Assembly (NCBI RefSeq): GCF_036039175.1
Contig: NZ_JAYXKP010000005.1
Span: 62,001-126,000 of the forward strand
Reading direction: 5' to 3'
DNA length: 64,000 bases
Origin: Marinilactibacillus sp036039175
Lineage (GTDB): Bacteria > Bacillota > Bacilli > Lactobacillales > Carnobacteriaceae_A
The position numbers and the translations under genes were made by a program. The notes under the pieces are model-generated. The model searched no databases and had not been told where the DNA came from. It was given only the letters and a program-made list of their open reading frames with translations. Shown here in pieces: positions 44,120 to 51,570 of the stretch; position 1 is the stretch's first letter, and every line of letters begins with the position of its first letter.

Positions 44120-45154
44120 ATGACTCAGAAAATTTTGTTAGGAACTTATACTAAAAAAGACAGTAAAGGTGTTTATAGCATCGAGCTGGATCAAGAAAAA
44201 AAACAATTGAGCGATCTTGAACTTGTCGCTGAGGTTGGCAACCCAACCTACCTTGATATTTCAAATGATGGCAAAACATTGTATACGGTTATGAAAGATA
44301 ACGGTCAAGGCGGTATTGTTTCTTTTAAAAAGAATGAAGAAGGTACATTCACAGAAGCAAGCGTCAACGCCTCAGAAGGCTCTTCTCCTTGTTATGTTGC
44401 TTATGATGAAACAAGACAATTTGTTTATACTGCAAATTATCATGATGGTGAAGTTGCTGTTTACAAAACAGATAGTGAAGGTTCACTTGAACTAACTGAT
44501 AAAATCAAACACTCAGGTAAATCTGTTCACGAAAATCAGAAGTCAGCGCACGCGCATTATTTCAATCTAACTCCTGATAATCAATATCTTATTGCCTGCG
44601 ATCTTGGTACTGACGAAGTCATTACTTATGAAGTGGATGACGAAGGTAAATTATCAGAAGTTGATGTTATTTCAGTAGCTCCTGGAACTGGTCCTCGTCA
44701 TATCGTATTTCATCCAAATGAAACACATGCTTACGTTTTTGGTGAATTAAGTAGCGATATTCTAACTTATGCTTATAACAGCGAGAGTGGTACGCTTTCA
44801 CTTCTACAGACGATCTCTTCTATTCCTGAAGAACACACTGAGTTCAACGGTGGAGCTGCTATTCGTATCAGCAACGATGGCCGTTTTGTTTATGCTTCAA
44901 ACCGAGGCCATGATTCGATTGTGGTTTATGCTGTTCAAGAAGATGGCACATTGGTACTTGTCGAATACGTTCCAACTGAAGGAGAAATTCCTCGTGATTT
45001 CAACCTTGACCCATCAAACCAATTCGTAGTTGTTGGCCATCAAGATACAGATAATCTGACTTTATTCGAGAGAGATTCAGTTTCTGGTAAATTAACTTTA
45101 CTGCAAAAAGACGTTTATGCACCTGAAGTTGTTTGTGTAGCTTTCGTTAAATAA
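44120..45154 (+). CDS. Lactonase family protein (YkgB-type 6-phosphogluconolactonase)
   Basis: A 344-aa seven-bladed beta-propeller of the Pgl/YkgB type, which hydrolyses 6-phosphogluconolactone in the oxidative pentose-phosphate pathway. The N-terminal LLGTYTKKDSKGVYSI and repeated blade motifs (NPTYLDISNDGKTLYTV, GPRHIVFHPNETHAYV, FNGGAAIRISNDGRFVYASNRG) are characteristic. AAGGAGGAG precedes the ATG. It is expressed alone, with a strong terminator downstream. Related propellers act on other lactones, so the physiological substrate is probable rather than certain. Confidence 0.9.
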   Translation: MTQKILLGTYTKKDSKGVYSIELDQEKKQLSDLELVAEVGNPTYLDISNDGKTLYTVMKDNGQGGIVSFKKNEEGTFTEASVNASEGSSPCYVAYDETRQFVYTANYHDGEVAVYKTDSEGSLELTDKIKHSGKSVHENQKSAHAHYFNLTPDNQYLIACDLGTDEVITYEVDDEGKLSEVDVISVAPGTGPRHIVFHPNETHAYVFGELSSDILTYAYNSESGTLSLLQTISSIPEEHTEFNGGAAIRISNDGRFVYASNRGHDSIVVYAVQEDGTLVLVEYVPTEGEIPRDFNLDPSNQFVVVGHQDTDNLTLFERDSVSGKLTLLQKDVYAPEVVCVAFVK

Positions 45155-45167
45155 ATCCAATTCATTT

Positions 45168-45200
45168 AGAGATGCTTTTGAATAAGCATCTCTTTTTTTG
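45168..45200 (+). terminator. Intrinsic terminator of the lactonase gene
   Basis: AGAGATGCTT (45168-45177) pairs perfectly with AAGCATCTCT (45184-45193) and runs into seven T residues. Confidence 0.93.
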
Positions 45201-45201
45201 T

Positions 45202-45254
45202 TTGCATTTACTTTTAATTAGTGTAAAATAAAAATATAACGAATTCGAGATAAA
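45202..45254 (+). promoter_or_regulatory. Promoter with MhqR-like operator for the glyoxalase operon
   Basis: TTGCAT (45202-45207), 16 nt, TAAAAT (45224-45229) form a promoter. Just downstream, 45235-45254 reads TATAACGAATTCGAGATAAA. This differs at two positions from the MhqR box as I recall it in B. subtilis (TATCTCGAATTCGAGATAAA), which controls quinone-responsive glyoxalase/dioxygenase genes of the same kind as those that follow. The assignment is from memory of the consensus and should be verified. Confidence 0.55.
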
Positions 45255-45307
45255 CGAATTAGTTGTATTATCAATCTTATTCGATGCTGTTTAAAATAGA
45301 AAGCGTG

Positions 45308-46168
45308 ATGACTATATCAGAAATACAAGGATTTCACCATATTACAGCTTTTGCAAAATCCCTTAAAGAAAATCAGCAGTTCTATATTCAGATACTAGGA
45401 CTACGTTTGGTCAAACAGACTGTTCATCAAGAAAACTTTAAAACTATTCATCTCTTTTATGGTGATTATTCTGGGACTACTGGAACACTTCTCAGTTTCT
45501 TTATCTATCCCAAAATGGGACGCAGTTATCTAAATGATCCTTACTATAAATCGGTCACACTGGCTATTCCAGAAGGAAGTGTTTTATACTGGAAAAAAAG
45601 ATTGAACGATTTTAATATTTCTTACAAAAGTCATGAACATTCACCTATGATTTTTATAGAGGATCCTGACGGGCTATCACTCATTCTGTCTGAAGTAGCG
45701 GAACATACAACAAAAGAACAAGTAAACCAAGCTTCTTCTATTCCACAAAGTAAACAGATTGTTAGAATTCTTCAAGTAGACTTATCCGTTCCAAATGTAA
45801 ATAAGGAAATCGAATTTTACCGTAATTTCCTAGGTTTAAAAGAACTTTCTCAAAATCTGTTAACGTTTCATTCCACTGAAACCACCGAGCGCTCCAGAAT
45901 CGGCAGAGGCTCGATAGACCATATTGCTTTTGGTGTCAAAAATGAATCTGAATTGATTCATTACAAGACTCGGGCAGAAACATTGGGCTATACTGTAGAG
46001 AAATTAGCAGACAGACATTATTTCAAAAGTCTCTATGTCCTGAGTCCTTCAGGATTGAGAGTTGAACTAGCGACTCTTCAACCTGGATTTACCTTGGACG
46101 AAACAGTAGAACAATTAGGCAACAGCCTGATCACACTCAAACCATTACCAAACAAATTGGAGGAATAA
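45308..46168 (+). CDS. VOC (glyoxalase/ring-cleaving dioxygenase) family protein, MhqE/MhqO-like
   Basis: A 286-aa protein with two vicinal-oxygen-chelate halves. Half one starts EIQGFHHITAFAKS and half two contains GSIDHIAFGV and LRVELATLQPG. The HH-T-A and D-H-AF plus C-terminal Glu pattern fits a metal site. Homologues such as MhqA, MhqE and MhqO act in quinone and electrophile detoxification. The start at 45308 is chosen because protein similarity to the next gene begins there (MTISEIQGFHH versus MTTQEITGIHH); its ribosome site (GAAAG) is weak. It is the first gene of a three-gene operon and probably arose by duplication with the next gene. Confidence 0.85.
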   Translation: MTISEIQGFHHITAFAKSLKENQQFYIQILGLRLVKQTVHQENFKTIHLFYGDYSGTTGTLLSFFIYPKMGRSYLNDPYYKSVTLAIPEGSVLYWKKRLNDFNISYKSHEHSPMIFIEDPDGLSLILSEVAEHTTKEQVNQASSIPQSKQIVRILQVDLSVPNVNKEIEFYRNFLGLKELSQNLLTFHSTETTERSRIGRGSIDHIAFGVKNESELIHYKTRAETLGYTVEKLADRHYFKSLYVLSPSGLRVELATLQPGFTLDETVEQLGNSLITLKPLPNKLEE

Positions 46169-46170
46169 AT

Positions 46171-47178
46171 ATGACAACTCAAGAAATCACAGGTATACAT
46201 CACGTAACGGCTATGACAAGTAGTGCAGAAAAAAATTATGAATGGTTCACAAACATTATTGGATTACGCCTAGTCAAAAAAACCGTTAACCAAGATGATA
46301 TACAGACTTATCATTTATTTTTCGCTGACGACGAAGGAAATCCAGGGACAGATATGACCTTTTTCGACTTCCCAAATAACCCTAAAGGTTCTAAAGGAAC
46401 AAACGATATCTCAAGATCTTCTTTTCGAGTTCCGAGTGACCGCGCATTAGACTACTGGTTGAAACGCTTTGAGCATTTTAATGTGAAACATTCTGAAATT
46501 AAAGAACAATTTGGAGTAAAAGTTATTCAGTTTGAAGACTTTGATGAACAACAATATCAACTTGTCTCAGACGAAAACCTCGATGGTGTCGCACCTGGTA
46601 AACCATGGAAAGATGGACCAGTCCCATTAGAATTTGCTGTTTATGGTCTAGGCCCCGTTATCGTCAGAGTAGATAATTTTGATCAAATGGCTTCTGTACT
46701 TGAAGACACTTTGAAATTTAGAAAAGTTAGTAAAGAAAATCAATATACGCTTTACGAAATGGGTAAAGGCGGTAATGGTGGTCGACTTATTATTGAAGAA
46801 AGCACCATTCTTCCTGCTGCACGTCAAGGATACGGAAACGTTCACCACGTTGCTTTCCGAGTTGATGACAGAGCTGCATTGAATCATTGGACAGATCAAT
46901 TAAGTAATCTTGGGTATGCAAACTCGGGATATGTAGATCGCTTCTACTTTGAGTCTCTTTATGCACGTATGTATCCTGGCGTTCTCTTTGAATTTGCTAC
47001 CGACGGTCCTGGATTTATCGATCACCAAGAAAATTACGAAACACTCGGAGAAAAATTAGCTTTACCACCTGCTTACGAAGCACACCGTGAGCAGATTGAA
47101 GGTTTAGTCCGTCCGATAGATACTGTAAGAAGCACCAAAGTATTTGAAAAAGAATACTTTGGATTTGAAGAGGTATAA
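46171..47178 (+). CDS. Ring-cleaving dioxygenase (VOC family), MhqO/MhqA-like
   Basis: A 335-aa tandem-VOC protein. The metal-site elements are EITGIHHVTAMT at the start, GYGNVHHVAFRVDD in the second half and FEFATDGPGF near the C-terminus. Length and motifs match the ring-cleaving dioxygenases of the B. subtilis mhq operons, proposed to open hydroquinone/catechol rings. GGAGG precedes the ATG, and it starts 2 nt after the previous stop, so the genes are tightly coupled. Its substrate range cannot be predicted from sequence. Confidence 0.9.
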   Translation: MTTQEITGIHHVTAMTSSAEKNYEWFTNIIGLRLVKKTVNQDDIQTYHLFFADDEGNPGTDMTFFDFPNNPKGSKGTNDISRSSFRVPSDRALDYWLKRFEHFNVKHSEIKEQFGVKVIQFEDFDEQQYQLVSDENLDGVAPGKPWKDGPVPLEFAVYGLGPVIVRVDNFDQMASVLEDTLKFRKVSKENQYTLYEMGKGGNGGRLIIEESTILPAARQGYGNVHHVAFRVDDRAALNHWTDQLSNLGYANSGYVDRFYFESLYARMYPGVLFEFATDGPGFIDHQENYETLGEKLALPPAYEAHREQIEGLVRPIDTVRSTKVFEKEYFGFEEV

Positions 47179-47181
47179 ACC

Positions 47182-47805
47182 ATGCATCATTTTAAAGCAG
47201 AAAACTTATCGTCAAAACAACAATATAAATTCATTTCTGGTAGCGTGATTCCTAGGCCAATAGCCTGGGTTACTTCTTTGAATGAAAAAGATGGCGTTGT
47301 AAACGCAGCACCTTATAGCTTTTTCAGCGCTGCTTCAAACCAGCTGCCTTTGCTGACAGTGGCGGTTTTACGTGCCGGAGATAAAATCAAAGATACGACC
47401 CGCAATATTTTAGAGCAGAAAGAAGCCGTTGTTCATATCGTCAACGTCGAATTGACTAAAGACATGAACGAGACTTCAGCTCCACTCGCTCCAAATCAAA
47501 CTGAACTAGATCGCACTAGCCTAAGCTTAGTGAATAGTCAAACAGTCAAAGTACCAGGAATTAAAGAAGCAAGAATTCGTTTTGAGACAAAACTGCATCA
47601 ACATATTCCTGTAGAAGATGAGTATGGGAAGATTGTTACTGATTTATTTCTCTTAAAGGTAACCGACTTTTATTTCGATGAAACGGTATTCGATGCGGAA
47701 AAGGAATACATTTTACCTGAAGCTTTGAATCCAACGGCTAGATTGTCAGGAAATCAGTATGCTGAAATGGGTAGCCTGTTTTCTTATGAGCGACCAACTG
47801 AATAA
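47182..47805 (+). CDS. Flavin reductase family (FMN-binding split barrel) protein
   Basis: A 207-aa flavin reductase-like protein. The N-terminal KFISGSVIPRPIAWVTSLNEKDGVVNAAPYSFF is the standard FMN-binding start of this family. GAGGT lies before the ATG, 3 nt after the dioxygenase stop. In this context it most likely reduces flavin, or a quinone/nitroaromatic via FMN, as part of a quinone-stress operon. A strong terminator follows. Confidence 0.9.
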   Translation: MHHFKAENLSSKQQYKFISGSVIPRPIAWVTSLNEKDGVVNAAPYSFFSAASNQLPLLTVAVLRAGDKIKDTTRNILEQKEAVVHIVNVELTKDMNETSAPLAPNQTELDRTSLSLVNSQTVKVPGIKEARIRFETKLHQHIPVEDEYGKIVTDLFLLKVTDFYFDETVFDAEKEYILPEALNPTARLSGNQYAEMGSLFSYERPTE

Positions 47806-47813
47806 CCATCACA

Positions 47814-47850
47814 AAAAAGCACCGACCTCTTTTAAGGGTCGGTGCTTTTC
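47814..47850. terminator. Bidirectional terminator between flavin reductase and EIIA genes
   Basis: AAAAGCACCGACC (47815-47827) pairs perfectly with GGTCGGTGCTTTT (47837-47849), with A/T tracts on both sides, between convergent genes. Confidence 0.93.
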
Positions 47851-47862
47851 AGTTGTTCTCTT

Positions 47863-48369
47863 TTATTTTTTAGAAGAAATTGTTCCAATTTCCGTACCTC
47901 TGGCAGTTTCACCAGTTGTAGATAATTCGAATTTATCTACTTGGTCCATATTACTGAATACGATAATTACAGTGTTTTCTTTACCTGCCGAAGCCAGTTC
48001 TTCTAGATTAACTGTGGAGACTTTAGTTTCAGGCGTTACCTTATCGCCTTCTTTTACTAAAGTATCAAAAGGGGCACCTTCTAGTTCAACTGTATCGATA
48101 CCAATGTGAATCAACACTTCTACGCCATTATCTAGTAAAAGTCCAACAGCATGTTGTGTAGGGAAGACACTGACAACTTTACCATTTCCTGGAGAGTAAA
48201 TATCCCCATCGCTAGGTACGATGCCAAATCCGTCTCCCATCATTTTTTGAGAAAATACTGGATCTTGTACATCCTCGATTGCGATTACTTTACCATTTAC
48301 TGGGTTCATCAGCGTTTGAGCTGAATTTCCGTCACCGCTCTTGCCTTTCAAGAAATCAAACATTCCCAT
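47863..48369 (-). CDS. PTS glucose-type EIIA component
   Basis: A 168-aa stand-alone EIIA(Glc) domain that passes phosphate from HPr to a sugar-specific EIIB. The active-site pair is His73 (TQHAVGLLLDNG) and phospho-accepting His88 (VEVLIHIGIDTVEL). The N-terminus MGMFDFLKGK resembles the soluble Crr type. TAGGG precedes the ATG. No EIIBC gene adjoins, so it probably serves one or more EIIBC proteins encoded elsewhere. A palindrome sits right at its -10 region. Confidence 0.93.
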   Translation of the reverse strand: MGMFDFLKGKSGDGNSAQTLMNPVNGKVIAIEDVQDPVFSQKMMGDGFGIVPSDGDIYSPGNGKVVSVFPTQHAVGLLLDNGVEVLIHIGIDTVELEGAPFDTLVKEGDKVTPETKVSTVNLEELASAGKENTVIIVFSNMDQVDKFELSTTGETARGTEIGTISSKK

Positions 48370-48416
48370 TTTTAACCCTACTTTCTTAGATTTGTATTCT
48401 CGTACCCGACTACTTT

Positions 48417-48449
48417 GAACTCGTCGAGTACTCGATTTAGTTCATCTTA
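48417..48449 (-). promoter_or_regulatory. Palindrome adjacent to the -10 of the EIIA gene
   Basis: GAACT (48417-48421) and AGTTC (48439-48443) flank the self-complementary CGAGTACTCG (48425-48434), giving a 27-nt palindromic block. A TAAGAT -10 candidate (48449-48444) abuts it. Probable operator; regulator unknown. Confidence 0.4.
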
Positions 48450-48543
48450 CCATAGTTTCACTGAATAGATGAACCAATACGTATAAAACAAGTGATGGTA
48501 AGCAGGTGATACCTTAATAAACCTTTAAACTTTCATCAAGTAG

Positions 48544-48572
48544 TTGGAAAATACGAAAAATTTCGGTATGAT
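48544..48572 (+). promoter_or_regulatory. Putative uppP promoter
   Basis: TTGGAA (48544-48549), a 17-nt spacer and TATGAT (48567-48572) lie 42 nt before the uppP start. Confidence 0.65.
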
Positions 48573-48614
48573 AGACGAGGTTAAAATTTTACATAAAATG
48601 AATAGGAGTTTATT

Positions 48615-49436
48615 ATGCTAATAGAAATTATCAAAGCCATTATTCTAGGAGTCGTGCAAGGTATTACTGAATGGTTGCCAATCAGTAGTACGGGTCATAT
48701 GATCTTGTTCGATGAATTCCTTGTATTAGATGCCAGTACTCAATTCAAAGAAATGTTTTTCGTTGTGATCCAACTTGCTTCCATATTTGCTGTTATTTTG
48801 CTGTTCTTTAATAAATTAAATCCCTTTGCACCATCAAAAACGCCTGCGCAGCAAAAGGAAACTTGGAACATCTGGTACAAAGTACTCGTAGGTATTATAC
48901 CAGCAGGAATTATCGGTTTTTTATTCGAAGATGTCATCAACCAGTACTTTTATAATTGGGTAACCGTCTCAGTTGTTCTGATTATTTATGGTATAGCTTT
49001 TATCATCATTGAAAAAAGAAATAAAGGTAAGCAGCCAACCATATCTACTTGGGAAGAATTAACCTATAAGACTGCTTTCCTCATTGGAATCTTCCAAGTG
49101 CTGGCTTTGATTCCAGGAACTTCGAGATCTGGTGCAACCATCATCGGTGCTATCTTGATTGGAGCGGCTCGCCCTATTGCTGCAGAATATTCTTTCTTCT
49201 TATCGATTCCTGTAATGGTTGGAGCAAGTGCACTTAAACTGTTGAAATTTGGATTTAACTTTACGACCGCTGAAATCACTATTTTACTAGTAGGCTGTAT
49301 CGTTTCCTTTGTCGTTTCCGTTTTTGCTATTCGTTTCTTAATGGGATACATCCGCAGAAACGACTTCAGTGCTTTCGGCTGGTATCGAATTATTGCCGGG
49401 GTGGTCGTCATTGGTTACTTCTGGCTTATCGGTTAA
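48615..49436 (+). CDS. uppP: Undecaprenyl-diphosphate phosphatase (UppP/BacA)
   Basis: Recycles the lipid carrier for peptidoglycan and teichoic acid by dephosphorylating undecaprenyl diphosphate; extra copies give bacitracin resistance. The 273-aa polytopic protein has both signature motifs: GVVQGITEWLPISSTGHMIL (residues 13-32) and ALIPGTSRSGATI. TAGGAG precedes the ATG. It is monocistronic, with its own promoter and terminator. Confidence 0.96.
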   Translation: MLIEIIKAIILGVVQGITEWLPISSTGHMILFDEFLVLDASTQFKEMFFVVIQLASIFAVILLFFNKLNPFAPSKTPAQQKETWNIWYKVLVGIIPAGIIGFLFEDVINQYFYNWVTVSVVLIIYGIAFIIIEKRNKGKQPTISTWEELTYKTAFLIGIFQVLALIPGTSRSGATIIGAILIGAARPIAAEYSFFLSIPVMVGASALKLLKFGFNFTTAEITILLVGCIVSFVVSVFAIRFLMGYIRRNDFSAFGWYRIIAGVVVIGYFWLIG

Positions 49437-49467
49437 ATGAACTCTTTAACGTTCTTCTATTATTTAA

Positions 49468-49500
49468 GCTACTCTGCCTAAACAGCGAGTGGCTTTTTTA
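49468..49500 (+). terminator. Intrinsic terminator of uppP
   Basis: AGCTACTC (49468-49475) pairs with GAGTGGCT (49488-49495, one G-U), then six T residues. The rest of the spacer to 49769 is AT-rich and shows no further gene; TATACT near 49719 may be the -10 of the next gene. Confidence 0.8.
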
Positions 49501-49769
49501 TACTCACAAATTAACCATCGCCAGTTAACACTAAACAATAAGTCTCCTCCAATCAGCAATCTCAACGTTCTAAATTAGCGATTTCTTAACAAGCGGCTTA
49601 CAAAACACCTCATTTAAGACAATCATTAAAATATTTGTAATATAATGAAACGATTTCTTATAATTTAAACGAACAACTGTAATCATTCTGATAACCTATT
49701 TGTGCTCATTAAAGGTATACTAGTATTAGACAAACAAAAGCTACGCGTTGTCAAAGGAGTATTTTCATA

Positions 49770-50111
49770 ATGAAGCAGTTAACTTTTTTACAGAAACTGA
49801 TGAACTGGATTAAACCAAGTCGCGTGCAAGCCAAGTCCAATGAAGATTCTTTTTATGAATCAGATTTGATCGGGAATTGGTCAGTCAATGCACCAAAAAC
49901 TTCAAAACATGTTTCTCTGGAAATTTCTTCTGAAGGTACGGGTAAATACCATACCCAATCATTAAAGTCGATATTGCCTCAAGAAACACCAGGTCGTCTT
50001 GTACTCAGAGACAATTTTGGCTATCAACTAGTTGTTGAAAAAAAAGCCAATGAGCAATATGTGCTATTTGATGAGTTAGACGATGCAACCTACCCTATCG
50101 AAAAAAAGTAA
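49770..50111 (+). CDS. Small hypothetical protein, DUF4828-like
   Basis: A 113-aa protein with a basic amphipathic start (MKQLTFLQKLMNWIKPSR), followed by a predicted small beta-rich domain (LIGNWSVNAPKTSKHVSLEISSEGTG... RLVLRDNFGYQLVVEK... YVLFDELDDATYPIEKK). The GxW and closing D-E-x-D-x-x-T-Y-P-I pattern resembles DUF4828 proteins of lactobacilli, as I remember the family. A ribosome site AAAGGAG precedes the ATG. It has no membrane helix or enzyme motif. Function unknown. Confidence 0.7.
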   Translation: MKQLTFLQKLMNWIKPSRVQAKSNEDSFYESDLIGNWSVNAPKTSKHVSLEISSEGTGKYHTQSLKSILPQETPGRLVLRDNFGYQLVVEKKANEQYVLFDELDDATYPIEKK

Positions 50112-50132
50112 CCAGCATTTATAGACTATTAA

Positions 50133-50180
50133 AAGCTCGCTAGATAAGATGTCAAGCATCCTATCTAGCGAGCTTATTTT
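50133..50180. terminator. Bidirectional terminator between convergent genes
   Basis: AAGCTCGCTAGATA (50133-50146) pairs perfectly with TATCTAGCGAGCTT (50162-50175), with inner GATG/CATC pairing. It is T-rich afterwards and A-rich before. Confidence 0.92.
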
Positions 50181-50187
50181 ATCGAAT

Positions 50188-51438
50188 TCAATTGATCAGG
50201 AATGTCGATATCAAGGTGAGTAAGAAAAGCAGGCTTATTATCCATAGCACTTTATTTGTATCTTGTTTTTTCCCAGTAACAATTTTCACGACCGGAAAAG
50301 CAATGAATCCATAAGCCATTCCTTCTACAATACTTCCTGTTATTGGAATCAAAAGTATGATTAGCAATAAAGGAATCCATTCAACGATTGACTTCACTTT
50401 GATACTTAAATTACCAATAATCATAGATCCTCCCGTTACGACGATGACCGGTCCTACAGCTTCTGAAGGAATATAAGATAGAAATGGTGTAATAACGATA
50501 GAAAGTAAAAATAATACGCTAGCCGTAACAGCAGTCAGCCCTGTTTTACCACCTTCTGCTATCCCTGCACCACTTTCGGCAACAGGAATCGCAGGACTAG
50601 TACCCAGTAAGCCTGATAATAATCCTGATATTGCTCCTACTTTGTATCCTTGATTTGTACGTTTCTGATCAGGAATAAAAGCTTCAAGCATTCCTATTGT
50701 TTCAAAGATCAGAAGCATTAAAAGAGAAAATACACCTAGCCAAAATTCAAAATCCAAAAACCGACTATAATCTGGTGCACTTAAAAGCTCAGGATATCCT
50801 GCCAGAGCAGTTAGATCGAAACTGATTGGTTCAAAACTTTGACTGTTCACAAGCCAGTATAAAATCGTGGTTAAAAGGATCGCGATCAAGAATCCCCCTT
50901 TAACATTTAATTTCTTCAAAATAGCCACTAGAATCAATCCAGCTAAACCGATCCAATTAAGATATAATTGGCGATCAATTAAGATTCCCATGTTTTCTAA
51001 ACCAATCAGGATTAGAAACAGCCCAATTCCTATTGTGATCGCCTGTTTTAGTTCTTTAGGTATCGATTCACTGAACAGCCTCATAACACCTAAGAAAGCA
51101 ACGAGCATGAATAGCACTCCTGTCACCACAACTGCAGCTAGTCCTTCCTGCCATGTCAGACCTAGACCTGCCACTAGAGTAAAGGCGAAAAAGGCGTTTT
51201 CTCCCATTCCAGGTGCCATAACCAGGGGTGCGTTTGCCATACCCCCCATCAAAAATGTTCCAATCGCTGCAACAAATATTGTTGAAAACACACTATATTC
51301 AACAGGAACCCCTACTTGAGCCAAGATACTCGGGTTCACAAATAGAATGTAAGATATTGAAAAGAATGATACTATGCCTGCTAACACTTCTTGTTTAACG
51401 GTTGTTCCAAATTGAGCCAACTCGAATTTATCGAACAT
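50188..51438 (-). CDS. NCS2 family purine permease (AzgA/PbuG-like)
   Basis: A 416-aa polytopic protein that takes up guanine, hypoxanthine or adenine by proton symport in relatives. AzgA-type motifs include GIVSFFSISYILFVNPSIL, APGMGENAFFAFT and AIPVAESGAGIAEGGKTGL. Slightly short for the family (about 430-480) but with both ends present. AAGGA precedes the ATG. The 130-nt leader shows a promoter (TTTCAA-17-TACACT) but no purine-riboswitch core that I can recognise. Confidence 0.92.
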   Translation of the reverse strand: MFDKFELAQFGTTVKQEVLAGIVSFFSISYILFVNPSILAQVGVPVEYSVFSTIFVAAIGTFLMGGMANAPLVMAPGMGENAFFAFTLVAGLGLTWQEGLAAVVVTGVLFMLVAFLGVMRLFSESIPKELKQAITIGIGLFLILIGLENMGILIDRQLYLNWIGLAGLILVAILKKLNVKGGFLIAILLTTILYWLVNSQSFEPISFDLTALAGYPELLSAPDYSRFLDFEFWLGVFSLLMLLIFETIGMLEAFIPDQKRTNQGYKVGAISGLLSGLLGTSPAIPVAESGAGIAEGGKTGLTAVTASVLFLLSIVITPFLSYIPSEAVGPVIVVTGGSMIIGNLSIKVKSIVEWIPLLLIILLIPITGSIVEGMAYGFIAFPVVKIVTGKKQDTNKVLWIISLLFLLTLISTFLIN

Positions 51439-51485
51439 TTTATCTCGTCCTTTTGCATTAATTGAAATACAATACAGCAGAATTT

Positions 51486-51514
51486 AGTGTATCAAGTAAC
51501 TTCTCAAATTGAAA
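51486..51514 (-). promoter_or_regulatory. Putative promoter of the purine permease gene
   Basis: On the minus strand TTTCAA (51514-51509), a 17-nt spacer and TACACT (51491-51486), about 48 nt before the ATG. Confidence 0.45.
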
Positions 51515-51570
51515 GCAAAATATTACACTGGACAAGAAGTATTATAAGTTATTTCACTTTTAGCACACTC

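Noticed and set aside
51439..51570. Purine riboswitch ahead of the NCS2 permease gene
   Set aside because: The leader is only about 40-130 nt, AT-rich, and lacks the paired P2/P3 loops or an associated terminator.
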